49,979 nucleotides of DNA from DASVXQ01 sp046727955 (GTDB lineage: Bacteria > Actinomycetota > CALGFH01), in contig JBKPDO010000026.1 in assembly GCA_046727955.1 (NCBI GenBank), positions 1-49,979 on the forward strand. Reading direction: 5' to 3'. The translations under genes were made by a program, and so were the position numbers. The notes below the pieces were generated by a model. The model ran no database searches and had not been told where the DNA came from. It worked only from the letters and a program-made list of their open reading frames with translations. Shown here piece after piece: positions 31,213-39,949 of this stretch (within the stretch, counting starts at the first letter, position 1; the number at the start of each line of letters is the position of its first letter).

Positions 31213-32314
31213 CGTGACCCAGGCGGCGGTGATCGCCATCGTCTGCCTGGCCGTCCTGTTCGACTACTCAAACGGCTTCCACGACGCGGCCAACTCGATC
31301 GCAACGATCGTCTCCACGCGCGTGCTCAGCCCGCGCCTGGCGGTGGTCTGGGCGGCGCTCTTCAACTTCATCGCTTTCCTGGTGTTCAAGACGCACGTCG
31401 CCAACACCATCGGCACCATCATCGACCCCAACGTGGTCAGCGAGGCGGTGGTGTTCGCCGGCCTGGTGGGCGCGATCGCCTGGAACGTCACCACCTGGTG
31501 GCTCGGCCTGCCGACTTCGTCCTCGCACGCCCTGATCGGTGGCTTCGTCGGCGCGGGCGTGGCCAAGGCGGGCTGGAGCGCGGTCAACGAGGCGAGCTTC
31601 CAGAAGACGCTGATCTTCATCGTCCTGTCGCCGATGCTCGGGCTCGCGCTGTCGTTCGTGCTGATGCTCGCCCTGCTGTGGACCTTCCGCGGCACCATGC
31701 CGAGGCGGGTCGACCGCACCTTCCGGCGGCTCCAGCTGTTCTCGGCGGCGGCGTTCAGCCTCGGCCACGGCGGCAACGACGCGCAGAAGACCATGGGGAT
31801 TATCTCGGCGCTGCTGGTCGGCGCCGGCTACCTGCGGCTGGACGCGAACGGCAATCTGCCGGTGCCGCTCTGGGTGGTGCTGCTGGCCCACGCCGCCATT
31901 GCGCTCGGCACGCTGTCGGGCGGCTGGCGCATCGTCAAGACCCTGGGGCAGCGGATCACCGCGCTCAAGCCGATCAGCGGCTTCTCCGCCGAGACGGCCG
32001 CGGCCGCGTCGCTCTATCTCGCGACCTTCTTCGGTATCCCGGTGTCGACCACCCACACCATCACCGGAGCCGTGGTCGGGGCGGGCGCGACCCGCCGGCT
32101 CTCGGCGGTCCGCTGGGGTGTGGCTGGCCGCATCGTGTGGGCGTGGCTGATCACCATCCCAGCCGCCGCCGTCACCGCGGCGGTCGCCTATTGGCTGGTG
32201 GCGTCGCGCAACCACGGCGCCGCGCTGCTCGCGGTGGCGCTCGTCGCGGTGGCCGTCACCGTCGTCGCGCTCGGCTTCCGTCGCGCCGGCCGCGGGGCGA
32301 CCATCACCGAGTAG
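31205..32314 (+). CDS. Pit-family inorganic phosphate transporter
   Basis: The protein has 369 residues and about ten membrane segments. It carries the two PiT signature repeats: FDYSNGFHDAANSIATIVST near the N-terminus and FSLGHGGNDAQKTMGIISAL in the second half. GLPTSSSHALIGG and GIPVSTTHTITGAVVGAGA are the paired inner loops. It imports metal-phosphate by proton symport at low affinity, complementing PstSCAB. It starts inside the DUF47 gene, so the two are translationally coupled. The stop faces the AI-2E-family gene across 7 bp. Confidence 0.95.
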   Translation: MPDVTQAAVIAIVCLAVLFDYSNGFHDAANSIATIVSTRVLSPRLAVVWAALFNFIAFLVFKTHVANTIGTIIDPNVVSEAVVFAGLVGAIAWNVTTWWLGLPTSSSHALIGGFVGAGVAKAGWSAVNEASFQKTLIFIVLSPMLGLALSFVLMLALLWTFRGTMPRRVDRTFRRLQLFSAAAFSLGHGGNDAQKTMGIISALLVGAGYLRLDANGNLPVPLWVVLLAHAAIALGTLSGGWRIVKTLGQRITALKPISGFSAETAAAASLYLATFFGIPVSTTHTITGAVVGAGATRRLSAVRWGVAGRIVWAWLITIPAAAVTAAVAYWLVASRNHGAALLAVALVAVAVTVVALGFRRAGRGATITE

Positions 32315-32321
32315 TAAGTGA

Positions 32322-33503
32322 TCAGGGCCCGTCGCGTGCCTCTGCGTCCGCCTGCGGAGACGCGGTCGCGGGGCCGGGGACCGCCGGGGGAGCCACCGGT
32401 GTGGCCGGGCGGTTGCGCAGGTACGAGCCCACCGAGGTCGCCACCGCGACGGCGGGGACCGCTAGGGCGGCGCCGGCGATGCCGCCGAGCACGCCGCCAG
32501 CGGTGAGCGCCAGCAGGATCACCACCGGGTGCAGCCTGACCGCTCGCCCGAGCACCACCGGCGCCAGGACGTGGCCCTCGATCTGCTGCACCGCCACGGT
32601 GATCCCAACGATGACCAGCGCCGCCACCGGCCCTTGGGTCACCAGCGCGACCAGTGCGGCGAAGACGCCGGACACGAACGCGCCGACGATGGGGAAGAAG
32701 GCGCCGAGGAACACCAGGAAGGCGAGCGGCACCGCCAGCGGCACGCGGACCACCGCCAGGCCGATGCCGATGAGCACCGCGTCGACCAGCCCGACCAGCG
32801 CCACCCCGCGCAGGTAGGCGCCGAGCGTGTCGAAGGCGCGGCGGCCCACCACGCGTACCTCCTCGGAGCGCGAGCCGGCCTGGCGCGCGATCCAGTTGCC
32901 GATGCGGTCACCGTCCTTGACGAAGAAGAACGTGAGCACCAGCGAGAGCAGTGCCCCGGTCACCACCTCGAGCGCCCTGGCGGCGCCGCTCAGCACGCCG
33001 CGCGTGAGGCCCGCCGAGTTCGCCTGGACCTCACGCCTCGCCCGGGTGATCAGGTCGGAGAGCTGGTTCTCGGAGAAGTGCAGCGGGCCCTCGCGCAGCC
33101 AGCGCTGCACGTCGTCCAGACCCTGGCCGATCTGGGTGCGCAGGGTGCCGACCTGCGGCCCGATCTGCGGCGCGAGCAGCGCCCCGAGCCCGGCGGCGAG
33201 CAGCACCGCGGCGGCGATGACGGTCCAGGTGGCCGCCAGCGGCGGCCACCCGCGCGCCCGCAGCCAGCCCACCGGCGGCGCGAGCAGGGTAGAGAGGAAC
33301 AGCGCGACCACCACGGGCAGCACTACCAGCCGCAGGTAGACCAGGATGAAGCCGACCACCGCGACGACCGCTGCAACCACCAGCAGCCGCCAGCTCACCG
33401 CGGCGGACCGCGCCAGCCACGGCGGCACCACGACCGCCAGCGCCCCGGGCGGCACCCGAGGCGCTGGCGCCTCACGACGCTTCGCTGTGCCCCGTTCGCT
33501 CAT
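32322..33503 (-). CDS. AI-2E family transporter (PerM/YdiK-like permease)
   Basis: The protein has about 393 residues and seven or eight membrane segments. The family pattern is seen in LPVVVALFLSTLLAPPVGWL near the start and in the C-terminal block FPIVGAFVSGVFAALVALVT, QQIEGHVLAPVVLGRAVRLH and PVVILLALTAGG. Members export autoinducer-2 or act in Na+/H+ exchange; the substrate here is unknown. ATG 33503 is chosen because TAGCGT sits at about -13 to -8 and there is no ribosome-binding site, suggesting a leaderless mRNA; GTG 33512 is in frame. It is divergent from the ppx-like gene. Confidence 0.88.
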   Translation of the reverse strand: MSERGTAKRREAPAPRVPPGALAVVVPPWLARSAAVSWRLLVVAAVVAVVGFILVYLRLVVLPVVVALFLSTLLAPPVGWLRARGWPPLAATWTVIAAAVLLAAGLGALLAPQIGPQVGTLRTQIGQGLDDVQRWLREGPLHFSENQLSDLITRARREVQANSAGLTRGVLSGAARALEVVTGALLSLVLTFFFVKDGDRIGNWIARQAGSRSEEVRVVGRRAFDTLGAYLRGVALVGLVDAVLIGIGLAVVRVPLAVPLAFLVFLGAFFPIVGAFVSGVFAALVALVTQGPVAALVIVGITVAVQQIEGHVLAPVVLGRAVRLHPVVILLALTAGGVLGGIAGAALAVPAVAVATSVGSYLRNRPATPVAPPAVPGPATASPQADAEARDGP

Positions 33504-33619
33504 TCCGGGCACGCTACCATCGCTGAGGGGTGTGCGGGGGCCTGCCGCCGGAGGGATTGGGGGGCTGCCGGCCGCAGGCCCCCGGCCGCTGGAAGCAACT
33601 GTGGGAAAGGGGCTGCCTG

Positions 33620-35185
33620 GTGCGTCTGGCCGTGCTCGACGTTGGCTCGAACACCGTGCACCTCGTCGTCGTCGACGGCCGACCAGATGGCACCTTCAGC
33701 CAGGTCGCTCGCGAGCGCGACACGCTGCGCCTGGCCGAGGCCGCCTTTCCCGCCCACCACCTGCCGGACACCGCGGTCGAGCGGCTGATCGGCAGTGTCG
33801 GGCGCATGCGCGAGACAGCCGACCGCCTGCGCGCCGAGGCCCTGGTCGGCTTCGCCACCTCGGCGATCCGCGAGGCCCGCAACGGGCCCGACGCGCTGGG
33901 CAGGGTCCGCGAGGCGACCGGCTTGTCCATCGCGGTGCTGCCCGGCGTCGAGGAGGCCCGGCTCACCTACCTCGCCGCACGGCGCTGGACGGCGTTCTCC
34001 GCCAGGCGCCTGCTGGTGGTGGACATCGGTGGCGGCAGCGTCGAGGTGGCTGGCGGCGAGGGCGAGCGGCCCGAGCTGATGGAGAGCGTGCCGCTCGGAG
34101 TGACCCGGCTGACCAGCCGCTTCGTCCGCTCCGACCCGCCCAGCGCCGACGACCTCGCCGCCCTGCGGGTGCACGCGCTGGCGGTGCTGGGGCCGCTGGC
34201 CGAGTGGGTGCGCTCGCAGTCGTGGGAAGTGGTCTGCGGCACCTCCAAGACCTTCCGCAACCTCGGCGCGATCGCGCGGGCCCTGCCAGAGGCGCCAACG
34301 CCCGTGCACGCCTTCGGCTTCGCCGGGATCGACGGGCAGACCGCCCCGGTGCTTACCCGCGACGCCCTCAACGTGGTCGCCGGCTACCTGGCGGAGACCA
34401 CCGCGCGCGACCGCGGTCGCCTGGCGGGGCTGAGCGACTTCCGCGCCGCCACGCTGGTGGCCGGCTCGCAGGTCGCCGCCCTGATCGTGCAGGCGTTCGG
34501 CCTGCGCGACCTGGTGCTCGCCCCGTGGGCGCTGCGCGAGGGCGTGATCCTGGAGTACCTGGCGCGCTACGACGGCGCGCGGGCGGCGGACCGGCCCGAG
34601 GACCCGCGGTGGCGCGCCGTGCTCGAGTTCGCCCGCGGTCACGGCTGGGACGAGCCCCATTCGCGCCAGGTCACCAAGCTCGCCCTGTCCCTCTTCGACC
34701 AGACCGTCGAGCTGCACGGGCTCGGCCCCGCCGAGCGCGAGCTGCTCGAGGTGGCCGGCCTGCTGCACGACGTCGGCTACGCTGTGGCCCAGTCCGCCCA
34801 CCACAAGCACTCGCTGTACCTCATCCGCCACGCCGACCTCGACGGGTTCCGCCCGGAGGAGCTCGCCGTGATCGCCAACGTCGCCCGCTACCACCGCAAG
34901 GCCCTGCCCTCCGAGCGCCACCCCGACTACCAGTCGCTGAGCGAGGGCGAGCGGGAGCTGGTGCGCCGGCTCGCGAGCCTGCTGCGGCTCGCCGACGGTC
35001 TCGACGCCGACCACTTCCAGGTGGTCCAGGAGGTCGCCGTCAAGCTCGACGAGCAGGTCGCCCGTCTCGAGCTGCGCGCCCGCGACGAGCCAGACCTGGC
35101 CATGTGGGCCGCGGAGCGCAACGGCGACCTGTTCGAGCAGGAGTTCGGCCGCAGCGTCGAGCTCGTCCCGGTCGAAGTGGTGTAG
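33620..35185 (+). CDS. Ppx/GppA exopolyphosphatase with C-terminal HD domain
   Basis: The protein has 521 residues. The N-terminal actin-like phosphatase domain shows VLDVGSNTVHLVVVD, FATSAIREARN, GVEEARLTY, VVDIGGGSVEVAGGEGE and VVCGTSKTFRNLG. The C-terminal ~200 residues form an HD domain (LLHDVGYAVAQSAHHKHSLY, ARYHRKALPS, LLRLADGLDADH). It should hydrolyse polyphosphate and/or pppGpp. GTG 33620 has AAAGGGG upstream. A mycobacterial ppx homologue (Rv0496) lies just after senX3-regX3 as well, and together with CHAD and Pst/Pit it makes a polyphosphate economy cluster. Confidence 0.93.
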   Translation: MRLAVLDVGSNTVHLVVVDGRPDGTFSQVARERDTLRLAEAAFPAHHLPDTAVERLIGSVGRMRETADRLRAEALVGFATSAIREARNGPDALGRVREATGLSIAVLPGVEEARLTYLAARRWTAFSARRLLVVDIGGGSVEVAGGEGERPELMESVPLGVTRLTSRFVRSDPPSADDLAALRVHALAVLGPLAEWVRSQSWEVVCGTSKTFRNLGAIARALPEAPTPVHAFGFAGIDGQTAPVLTRDALNVVAGYLAETTARDRGRLAGLSDFRAATLVAGSQVAALIVQAFGLRDLVLAPWALREGVILEYLARYDGARAADRPEDPRWRAVLEFARGHGWDEPHSRQVTKLALSLFDQTVELHGLGPAERELLEVAGLLHDVGYAVAQSAHHKHSLYLIRHADLDGFRPEELAVIANVARYHRKALPSERHPDYQSLSEGERELVRRLASLLRLADGLDADHFQVVQEVAVKLDEQVARLELRARDEPDLAMWAAERNGDLFEQEFGRSVELVPVEVV

Positions 35186-35240
35186 ATGCCATACTCGGGG
35201 TACAGAGTAGGGCCAGCTGAGGTCTGAAACGAGGTGGGGC

Positions 35241-36152
35241 GTGCTCAAGGCAACGCTGCTGAAAGCCGCCGCGTCGCCGGGACTCAAGCGGCAGGTGACC
35301 TCGAACCCGGTCGCCTGGCGGGTGGCGCGCCGGTTCATCGCCGGCAACGGGTTGGACGACGCCGAGCGGGTGATCCGTGAGCTGAATCTCACGGGAATCT
35401 CGGTCGCGCTCGACCATCTGGGCGAGAACACCGAGTCGGAGAGCCAGGCGCGTGCGGCCACCGCCGCCTACCTGGCCGCTCTCGACCGCATCCAGGACGA
35501 GGGCCTGGATGCCAACATCTCGGTGAAGCTCACCGCGCTGGGCCTCGACATCGACTCGGACCTGGCCGCCGAGGAGGCCGCCAAGGTGGCCGCCCGCGGC
35601 AAGGAGGTCGGCGCGATGGTGGGCGTGGACATGGAGTCGCACGTTTACGTCGACCGCACCCTCGAGCTGGTCAGCGCCCTGAAGCGGTCGTACGACGACA
35701 TCGGCGTGTGCCTGCAGTCCTACCTGCACCGCACGCCTGGGGACCTGGCCCGGCTGAACCGGCTCGGCGTCCCGGTGCGCCTGGTCAAGGGCGCCTACCA
35801 GGAGCCGCCGGAGGTGGCGCTCCAGCGGAAGGCGGAGGTCGACGCCGCCTACGTGCGGCTGCTCGACGCGCTGGTCCGGGACAACCCCTACCCGATGGTC
35901 GCCACCCACGACGAGCGGCTGGTGCGCCTGACGAAGACGCTGGTCGCCAAGTACCGCCGGGACCGTTCGACCTTCGAGTTCCAGATGCTCTACGGGGTCC
36001 GCCGCGACCTGCAGGAGCAGGTCGTCGCCGAGGGTTACCGCCTGCGCCTCTACGTCCCCTACGGCGACCAGTGGTACCCCTATTTCATGCGCCGCCTCGC
36101 CGAACGGCCGGCGAACTTGTACTTTTTCCTGTCGAACCTGGTGAAGCGGTAG
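35241..36152 (+). CDS. proline dehydrogenase
   Basis: This monofunctional proline dehydrogenase of 303 residues is FAD-dependent and oxidises proline to pyrroline-5-carboxylate. Barrel motifs are ISVKLTALGLDI, VGVDMESHVYVDRTLEL, VCLQSYLHRT, VRLVKGAYQEP, MVATHD, FEFQMLYGVR and YGDQWYPYFMRRLAERP. Its length fits the stand-alone actinobacterial/Thermus type rather than PutA. GTG 35241 follows GAGGTGGGG. It is on the same strand as the ppx-like gene, 55 bp downstream, and may share a transcript. No P5C dehydrogenase is nearby. Confidence 0.95.
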   Translation: MLKATLLKAAASPGLKRQVTSNPVAWRVARRFIAGNGLDDAERVIRELNLTGISVALDHLGENTESESQARAATAAYLAALDRIQDEGLDANISVKLTALGLDIDSDLAAEEAAKVAARGKEVGAMVGVDMESHVYVDRTLELVSALKRSYDDIGVCLQSYLHRTPGDLARLNRLGVPVRLVKGAYQEPPEVALQRKAEVDAAYVRLLDALVRDNPYPMVATHDERLVRLTKTLVAKYRRDRSTFEFQMLYGVRRDLQEQVVAEGYRLRLYVPYGDQWYPYFMRRLAERPANLYFFLSNLVKR

Positions 36153-36244
36153 CAGGGGTCGCCCGCGGTGGTTTCCCCGGCGCAACTGGCGGGGGGCAAC
36201 TATGCTGACCGTCTGCGGTTTTGGACAAGCTGTGAGGTTGCCGG

Positions 36245-37645
36245 ATGCGGGTGAGGCGAGTCTGGTTACAGCTCGCCGCCGTCGTCGCCGCCGGCGTCCT
36301 GGTCGCCGCCCTCGCGCTCGGCGCCTGCGGCTCGGGCCCTGACCAGCGCTTCGCCGCCGACACCGTGCGCGCCGCCGACGTAGTCGAGCGCGTGAGCGCG
36401 CCGGGGTCGGTGCAGGCCTCGGCCCAGGCCGACCTCCACGCCCCGGCCGCCGCCAAGATCGCCGACCTGCGCGCCCGCGACGGCCAGGAGGTCGCGCGCG
36501 GGCAGGTGGTGGCCCAGCTCTCCTCGGCCCAGATCGACGACTCCATCCGGCAGGCGCAGGCGGCGGTCAACTCCGCCTCGGCGCTGGACAGCATGGTCCC
36601 AAGCGCGCCGACCGCCGCGGCCCTCGCCGCCATCCAGGCGGTCCAGCAGCAGGTCAGCACCACCTCCACCGCGTTGCTGCAGGCGCTCCGCTCGACCCTG
36701 CCGCTGCTGCCCCCACAGCAGCGCGAGCGCATGAAGGCCCAGCTGGACCAGGCTGAGCAGCAGATGGCCGAGGCGCAGCAGCGCGCCGCCGGCGCGGCGC
36801 AGGTCGCGGTCGCCGCCATGGACCAGCAGAACACCGCGCTGCGCAGCTCCATCAGCGCCGCCACCGCCGCGCAGCGCAGCCAGGCGCAGCTCACCCTTGA
36901 CCTGGCCATGGAGCAGAAGCGACAGCTCACCCTGCGCGCGCCGACCGCCGGCACGGTGCAACTCGGCCGGGCAGGCGGCGTCCCGGCCTCCGCCGTCGCC
37001 GGCCTGCCGGACCTCTCCTCCCTTCCGCAGAGCGCCCAGCAGGCGGTGCAGGGCCTGGGCGGCGCCGGCGGCCAGAGCTCCAGCGGCCCGCCCCTGCGGG
37101 TGGGTGACCAGGTCGCCGCGGGCCAGACCGTGGCCACGATCTACGACGTGCGCGAGCTCCAGGTGGCGACCGAGGTGGACGAGACCGACATCGCCCTGGT
37201 CAAAACGGGTCAGCCGGCCGAGATCGAGCTCGACGCCTTCCCGGGCGCCCGCTTCGAGGCCAAGGTGCGCCGCATCGCGGTGGCGCCGTCGGTGGCCCAG
37301 TCGGCTGCCGGGGGCGTGACCTACGAAGTGGACCTGCAGCTGGGGGAGGCTCTCGGTGACGACCGCGCGCCGACGCCGCGGGTGGGCATGACCGCCACCG
37401 CCGAGATCGAGGTCAGGCGGGCGCTCGACGCGCTGTCGGTGCCGGGCTCGGCGCTGGTCGGCCGCGACCGCGGCCAGCAGGCGGTCTTCGTCATCGAGAG
37501 CGGGAAGGTCCGCCTACGCCCGGTGACGGTGTCGGTGAACGGGGACGACCGGGTCGCGATCGCCTCGGGCCTGAGCGGCGGAGAGCGGGTGGTCAGCCGG
37601 GGCGCCGAGCGCCTTCACGACGGCGAGAGCTGGCCCGGGGGCTGA
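36245..37645 (+). CDS. MacA/HlyD-type periplasmic adaptor of an ABC exporter
   Basis: The protein has 466 residues. It starts with an N-terminal membrane segment or signal (VWLQLAAVVAAGVLVAALAL, possible lipobox LGAC). A biotinyl-lipoyl half-site (VSAPGSVQASAQADLHAP), a long helical hairpin rich in Gln and Ala (about residues 95-220), the second half (RAPTAGTVQLGRAGGV) and beta-barrel domains follow. It links the MacB-type exporter to the outside. A -10-like TATGCT lies at 36201-36206. It is the first gene of the macA-ATPase-permease operon, five bases before the ATPase gene. Confidence 0.88.
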   Translation: MRVRRVWLQLAAVVAAGVLVAALALGACGSGPDQRFAADTVRAADVVERVSAPGSVQASAQADLHAPAAAKIADLRARDGQEVARGQVVAQLSSAQIDDSIRQAQAAVNSASALDSMVPSAPTAAALAAIQAVQQQVSTTSTALLQALRSTLPLLPPQQRERMKAQLDQAEQQMAEAQQRAAGAAQVAVAAMDQQNTALRSSISAATAAQRSQAQLTLDLAMEQKRQLTLRAPTAGTVQLGRAGGVPASAVAGLPDLSSLPQSAQQAVQGLGGAGGQSSSGPPLRVGDQVAAGQTVATIYDVRELQVATEVDETDIALVKTGQPAEIELDAFPGARFEAKVRRIAVAPSVAQSAAGGVTYEVDLQLGEALGDDRAPTPRVGMTATAEIEVRRALDALSVPGSALVGRDRGQQAVFVIESGKVRLRPVTVSVNGDDRVAIASGLSGGERVVSRGAERLHDGESWPGG

Positions 37646-37650
37646 CTCGG

Positions 37651-38421
37651 ATGGCCATGGATGGCGGCGCGGCCGGCGCTCAACCGGTGGTGGAGGCCCG
37701 CGAGGTCACCAAGGTCTACCGCATGGAGGGCGTCGAGGTACGGGCCCTCGACGGGGTCGGCCTCACCGTCGAGCGCGGCGACTCCCTGGCGATCATGGGC
37801 CCGAGCGGCTCCGGCAAGTCCACTCTCCTCGGCCTGCTCGGAGGTCTCGACCGGCCCAGCAGCGGCAGCCTCGCCTTCGAGGGGCGCGACGTGGCCGCGC
37901 TGTCCGACGACCAGCTGGCCCGGGTGCGCAACCAGGTGGTCGGCTTCGTCTTCCAGAGCTTCCAGCTCCTGCCGAGGACCTCGGCCCTGGCCAACGTCGG
38001 CCTGCCGCTGGTCTACCGCGGGCTCGGCCGCGCCGAGCGGCGCCGCCGCGCCGCCGAGGTGCTCCAGGCGGTCGGTCTCGGCCATCGCCTGCAGCACCGT
38101 CCCTCGCAGCTGTCCGGCGGCGAGCAGCAGCGGGTCGCGATCGCCAGGGCGCTCGCCGCCGCGCCGGCGATGCTGCTGGCGGACGAGCCCACCGGTAACC
38201 TCGACTCGCGCTCCGGCGAGGAGGTGCTCGAGCTGCTGGCGCGCCTGCACGCCGAGCGCGGGGTCGCCGTGGTGGTGGTCACCCACGATCCGGGCGTCGC
38301 CGCGCGCTTCGACCGGACGGTGGTGATGCGCGACGGCCGCCTGGTCCCGCCAGAGGAGGCGGCCGCTATGCTCGCGGGCGCGCGGCTCGGGACCTTCGGC
38401 GCGACCGGGGAGCGCGGGTAG
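37651..38421 (+). CDS. MacB/LolD-type ABC transporter ATPase
   Basis: This 256-residue ABC ATPase of the MacB/LolD class shows Walker A MGPSGSGKSTLLGLLGGLDR, Q-loop FVFQSFQLLPRTSALANVGL, signature LSGGEQQRVAIARALA, Walker B LLADEPTGNLD and switch VVVTHDPGVAARFDR. It drives the adjacent FtsX-type permease by mechanotransmission rather than transporting through a channel. It lies 5 bp after the adaptor gene and 3 bp before the permease gene. The substrate could be a peptide, lipopeptide or macrolide-like compound. Confidence 0.94.
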   Translation: MAMDGGAAGAQPVVEAREVTKVYRMEGVEVRALDGVGLTVERGDSLAIMGPSGSGKSTLLGLLGGLDRPSSGSLAFEGRDVAALSDDQLARVRNQVVGFVFQSFQLLPRTSALANVGLPLVYRGLGRAERRRRAAEVLQAVGLGHRLQHRPSQLSGGEQQRVAIARALAAAPAMLLADEPTGNLDSRSGEEVLELLARLHAERGVAVVVVTHDPGVAARFDRTVVMRDGRLVPPEEAAAMLAGARLGTFGATGERG

Positions 38422-38424
38422 CCG

Positions 38425-39609
38425 ATGCGGCTCAGCGAGGCGGTCCGGCTCGCCTGGGAGGCGCTCCAGGCCAACAAGCTGCGCTCGAGTCTGACCATGC
38501 TCGGCGTCGTGATCGGCGTCACCAGCGTGGTGCTGCTGGTCTCCATCGGCAGCGGCGCGCGCAACGAGGTCACGCTTGGCATCGAGTCGCTCGGCTCCAA
38601 CATCCTGTTCGTCGCTCCGGGCGACTTCTCGTTCGGGTCGACGCCCGCGCTCTCGCGCCTGACGCTGGAGGACGTGCGGCGCGTCGGCGACGCGGTGGGG
38701 GACACCCGGCGCGTGGCCGCCACGATCGCCTCCGGCGAGCTGGCCCGCGTGGGGTCGCGGCGGGTGCAGGTCAACCTGAACGGCACCAACGAGACCATCC
38801 CGTTCGTGTTCGACCGGACCGTCGCGCGCGGGAGCTTCTTCAGCGAGGCGGACGTGGCCGCACGGCGCCGCGTCGCGGTGATCGGCGCCGGCCCGGCCGA
38901 GCGGCTGTTCCCCGGCCGCGACCCGATCGGCAGGTTCGTGACCATCGGCGGTGTGCGCTTCCGCGTCATCGGGGTCCTCAGCCGCGTGGGCACCACCCTC
39001 GGGGTAGACCGCAACCAGGAGACCTTCATCCCGGTGACGGCCGCGCAGCGCCTGTTCGGCGTGAGCCGGGTGGACGGCATCGCGGTCAAGGCGATCAGCC
39101 CGCAGGACATCCCGGCGGAGCGGCAGGTCATCCGCGACGTGGTCACCCGCGCGCACCCGGAGCAGGACTTCCAGGTGCTCACCCAGAACGACATCCTCGG
39201 CGTGGTCGGCCGGGTGTTGTCGATCCTGACCATCGTGCTGGCGTCGATCGCCGGGATCTCGCTGCTGGTCGGCGGGGTCGGGGTGATGAACATCATGCTG
39301 GTGAGCGTCTCGGAGCGGACCCGCGAGATCGGCCTGCGCAAGGCGGTCGGGGCGCGCACCCGCGACGTCCTGCGGCAGTTCCTGTTCGAGGCGGTGGCGC
39401 TGACACTCAGCGGCGGGGCCATCGGGATCCTCCTTGGCATCGCCGTGGCGCTGCTGGTCGGCCGCCTCTCTCCCGTGCCTGCCGCGATCACCGGCTGGTC
39501 GGTCGCGCTCGCGTTCGGCGTCAGCGTGGCCGTCGGCGTGTTCTTCGGCGTCTACCCCGCCCGCAAGGCCGCCCGCATGCAGCCCATCGCCGCGCTGCGC
39601 TACGAGTGA
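38425..39609 (+). CDS. MacB-type FtsX-domain ABC permease
   Basis: The protein has 394 residues with one N-terminal membrane helix (LRSSLTMLGVVIGVTSVVLL), a periplasmic MacB core domain of about 200 residues (SLGSNILFVAPGDF, VIGAGPAERLFPGRDPIG) and three C-terminal helices of the FtsX domain (VMNIMLVSVSERTREIGLRK; AVGARTRDVLRQFLFEA). It ends with the usual ARMQPIAALRYE. The stop TGA is overlapped by the GTG of a leftover receiver-domain fragment (GTGA). Confidence 0.94.
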   Translation: MRLSEAVRLAWEALQANKLRSSLTMLGVVIGVTSVVLLVSIGSGARNEVTLGIESLGSNILFVAPGDFSFGSTPALSRLTLEDVRRVGDAVGDTRRVAATIASGELARVGSRRVQVNLNGTNETIPFVFDRTVARGSFFSEADVAARRRVAVIGAGPAERLFPGRDPIGRFVTIGGVRFRVIGVLSRVGTTLGVDRNQETFIPVTAAQRLFGVSRVDGIAVKAISPQDIPAERQVIRDVVTRAHPEQDFQVLTQNDILGVVGRVLSILTIVLASIAGISLLVGGVGVMNIMLVSVSERTREIGLRKAVGARTRDVLRQFLFEAVALTLSGGAIGILLGIAVALLVGRLSPVPAAITGWSVALAFGVSVAVGVFFGVYPARKAARMQPIAALRYE

Positions 39610-39779
39610 GCGGTCACGCGCTGTTCCTGCTCACCGCCTTCGACGGCGATGGCGACCGGCGCGGCGGCCTGGAGGCCGGCGCCGATGACTACCTGGTGAA
39701 GCCGTTCTCCTTCGACGAGCTCGTCACCCGCATCCGCGCCCTGCTGCGCCGCGGCAACGGCGCGCCGCAGCAGGAGTAG
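39606..39779 (+). pseudogene. C-terminal half of a response-regulator receiver domain
   Basis: A 57-codon frame overlaps the MacB permease stop (GTGA). It reads LFLLTAFDGDGDRRGGLEAG, then ADDYLVKPFSFDELVTRIRA and LLRR. This is the second half of an OmpR-type receiver, with the conserved Thr and Lys-Pro but without the acidic pocket or phosphorylated Asp, and without an output domain. It is probably the remnant left by a deletion that fused its neighbour to the exporter operon. A tiny functional protein is less likely. Confidence 0.75.
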
Positions 39780-39842
39780 CGGGCCCGGGCGGCCGCTCCG
39801 TGGCCTCAGTGAGTATTTGACAACTCCGACGGGATCACGGTG

Positions 39843-39898
39843 ACCATGGCACAGGCGCTCTTGGGGGCCGTGGGGGGAGCGAGCTCCCCCCACATGGA
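39843..39898. repeat. 56-bp dispersed hairpin repeat, copy 1
   Basis: This block differs from 49013-49068 at only three positions. It reads ACCATGGCACAGGCGCTCTT, then a G-run, and an 11-bp perfect hairpin GTGGGGGGAGC/GCTCCCCCCAC ending in ATGGA. The loop dinucleotide differs (GA here, TC in copy 2) while the arms are conserved. The rest of 39780-39949 shows nothing else. Confidence 0.8.
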
Positions 39899-39949
39899 CA
39901 AGACAACCGCGCCGAGATCACCAGCACCCGAAGGTTCTCAAACACACAG

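Noticed and set aside
33500..35461. 653-codon frame antisense to the ppx-like gene
   Set aside because: The opposite strand encodes a full Ppx/GppA-HD protein; long antisense frames are expected at this GC content.
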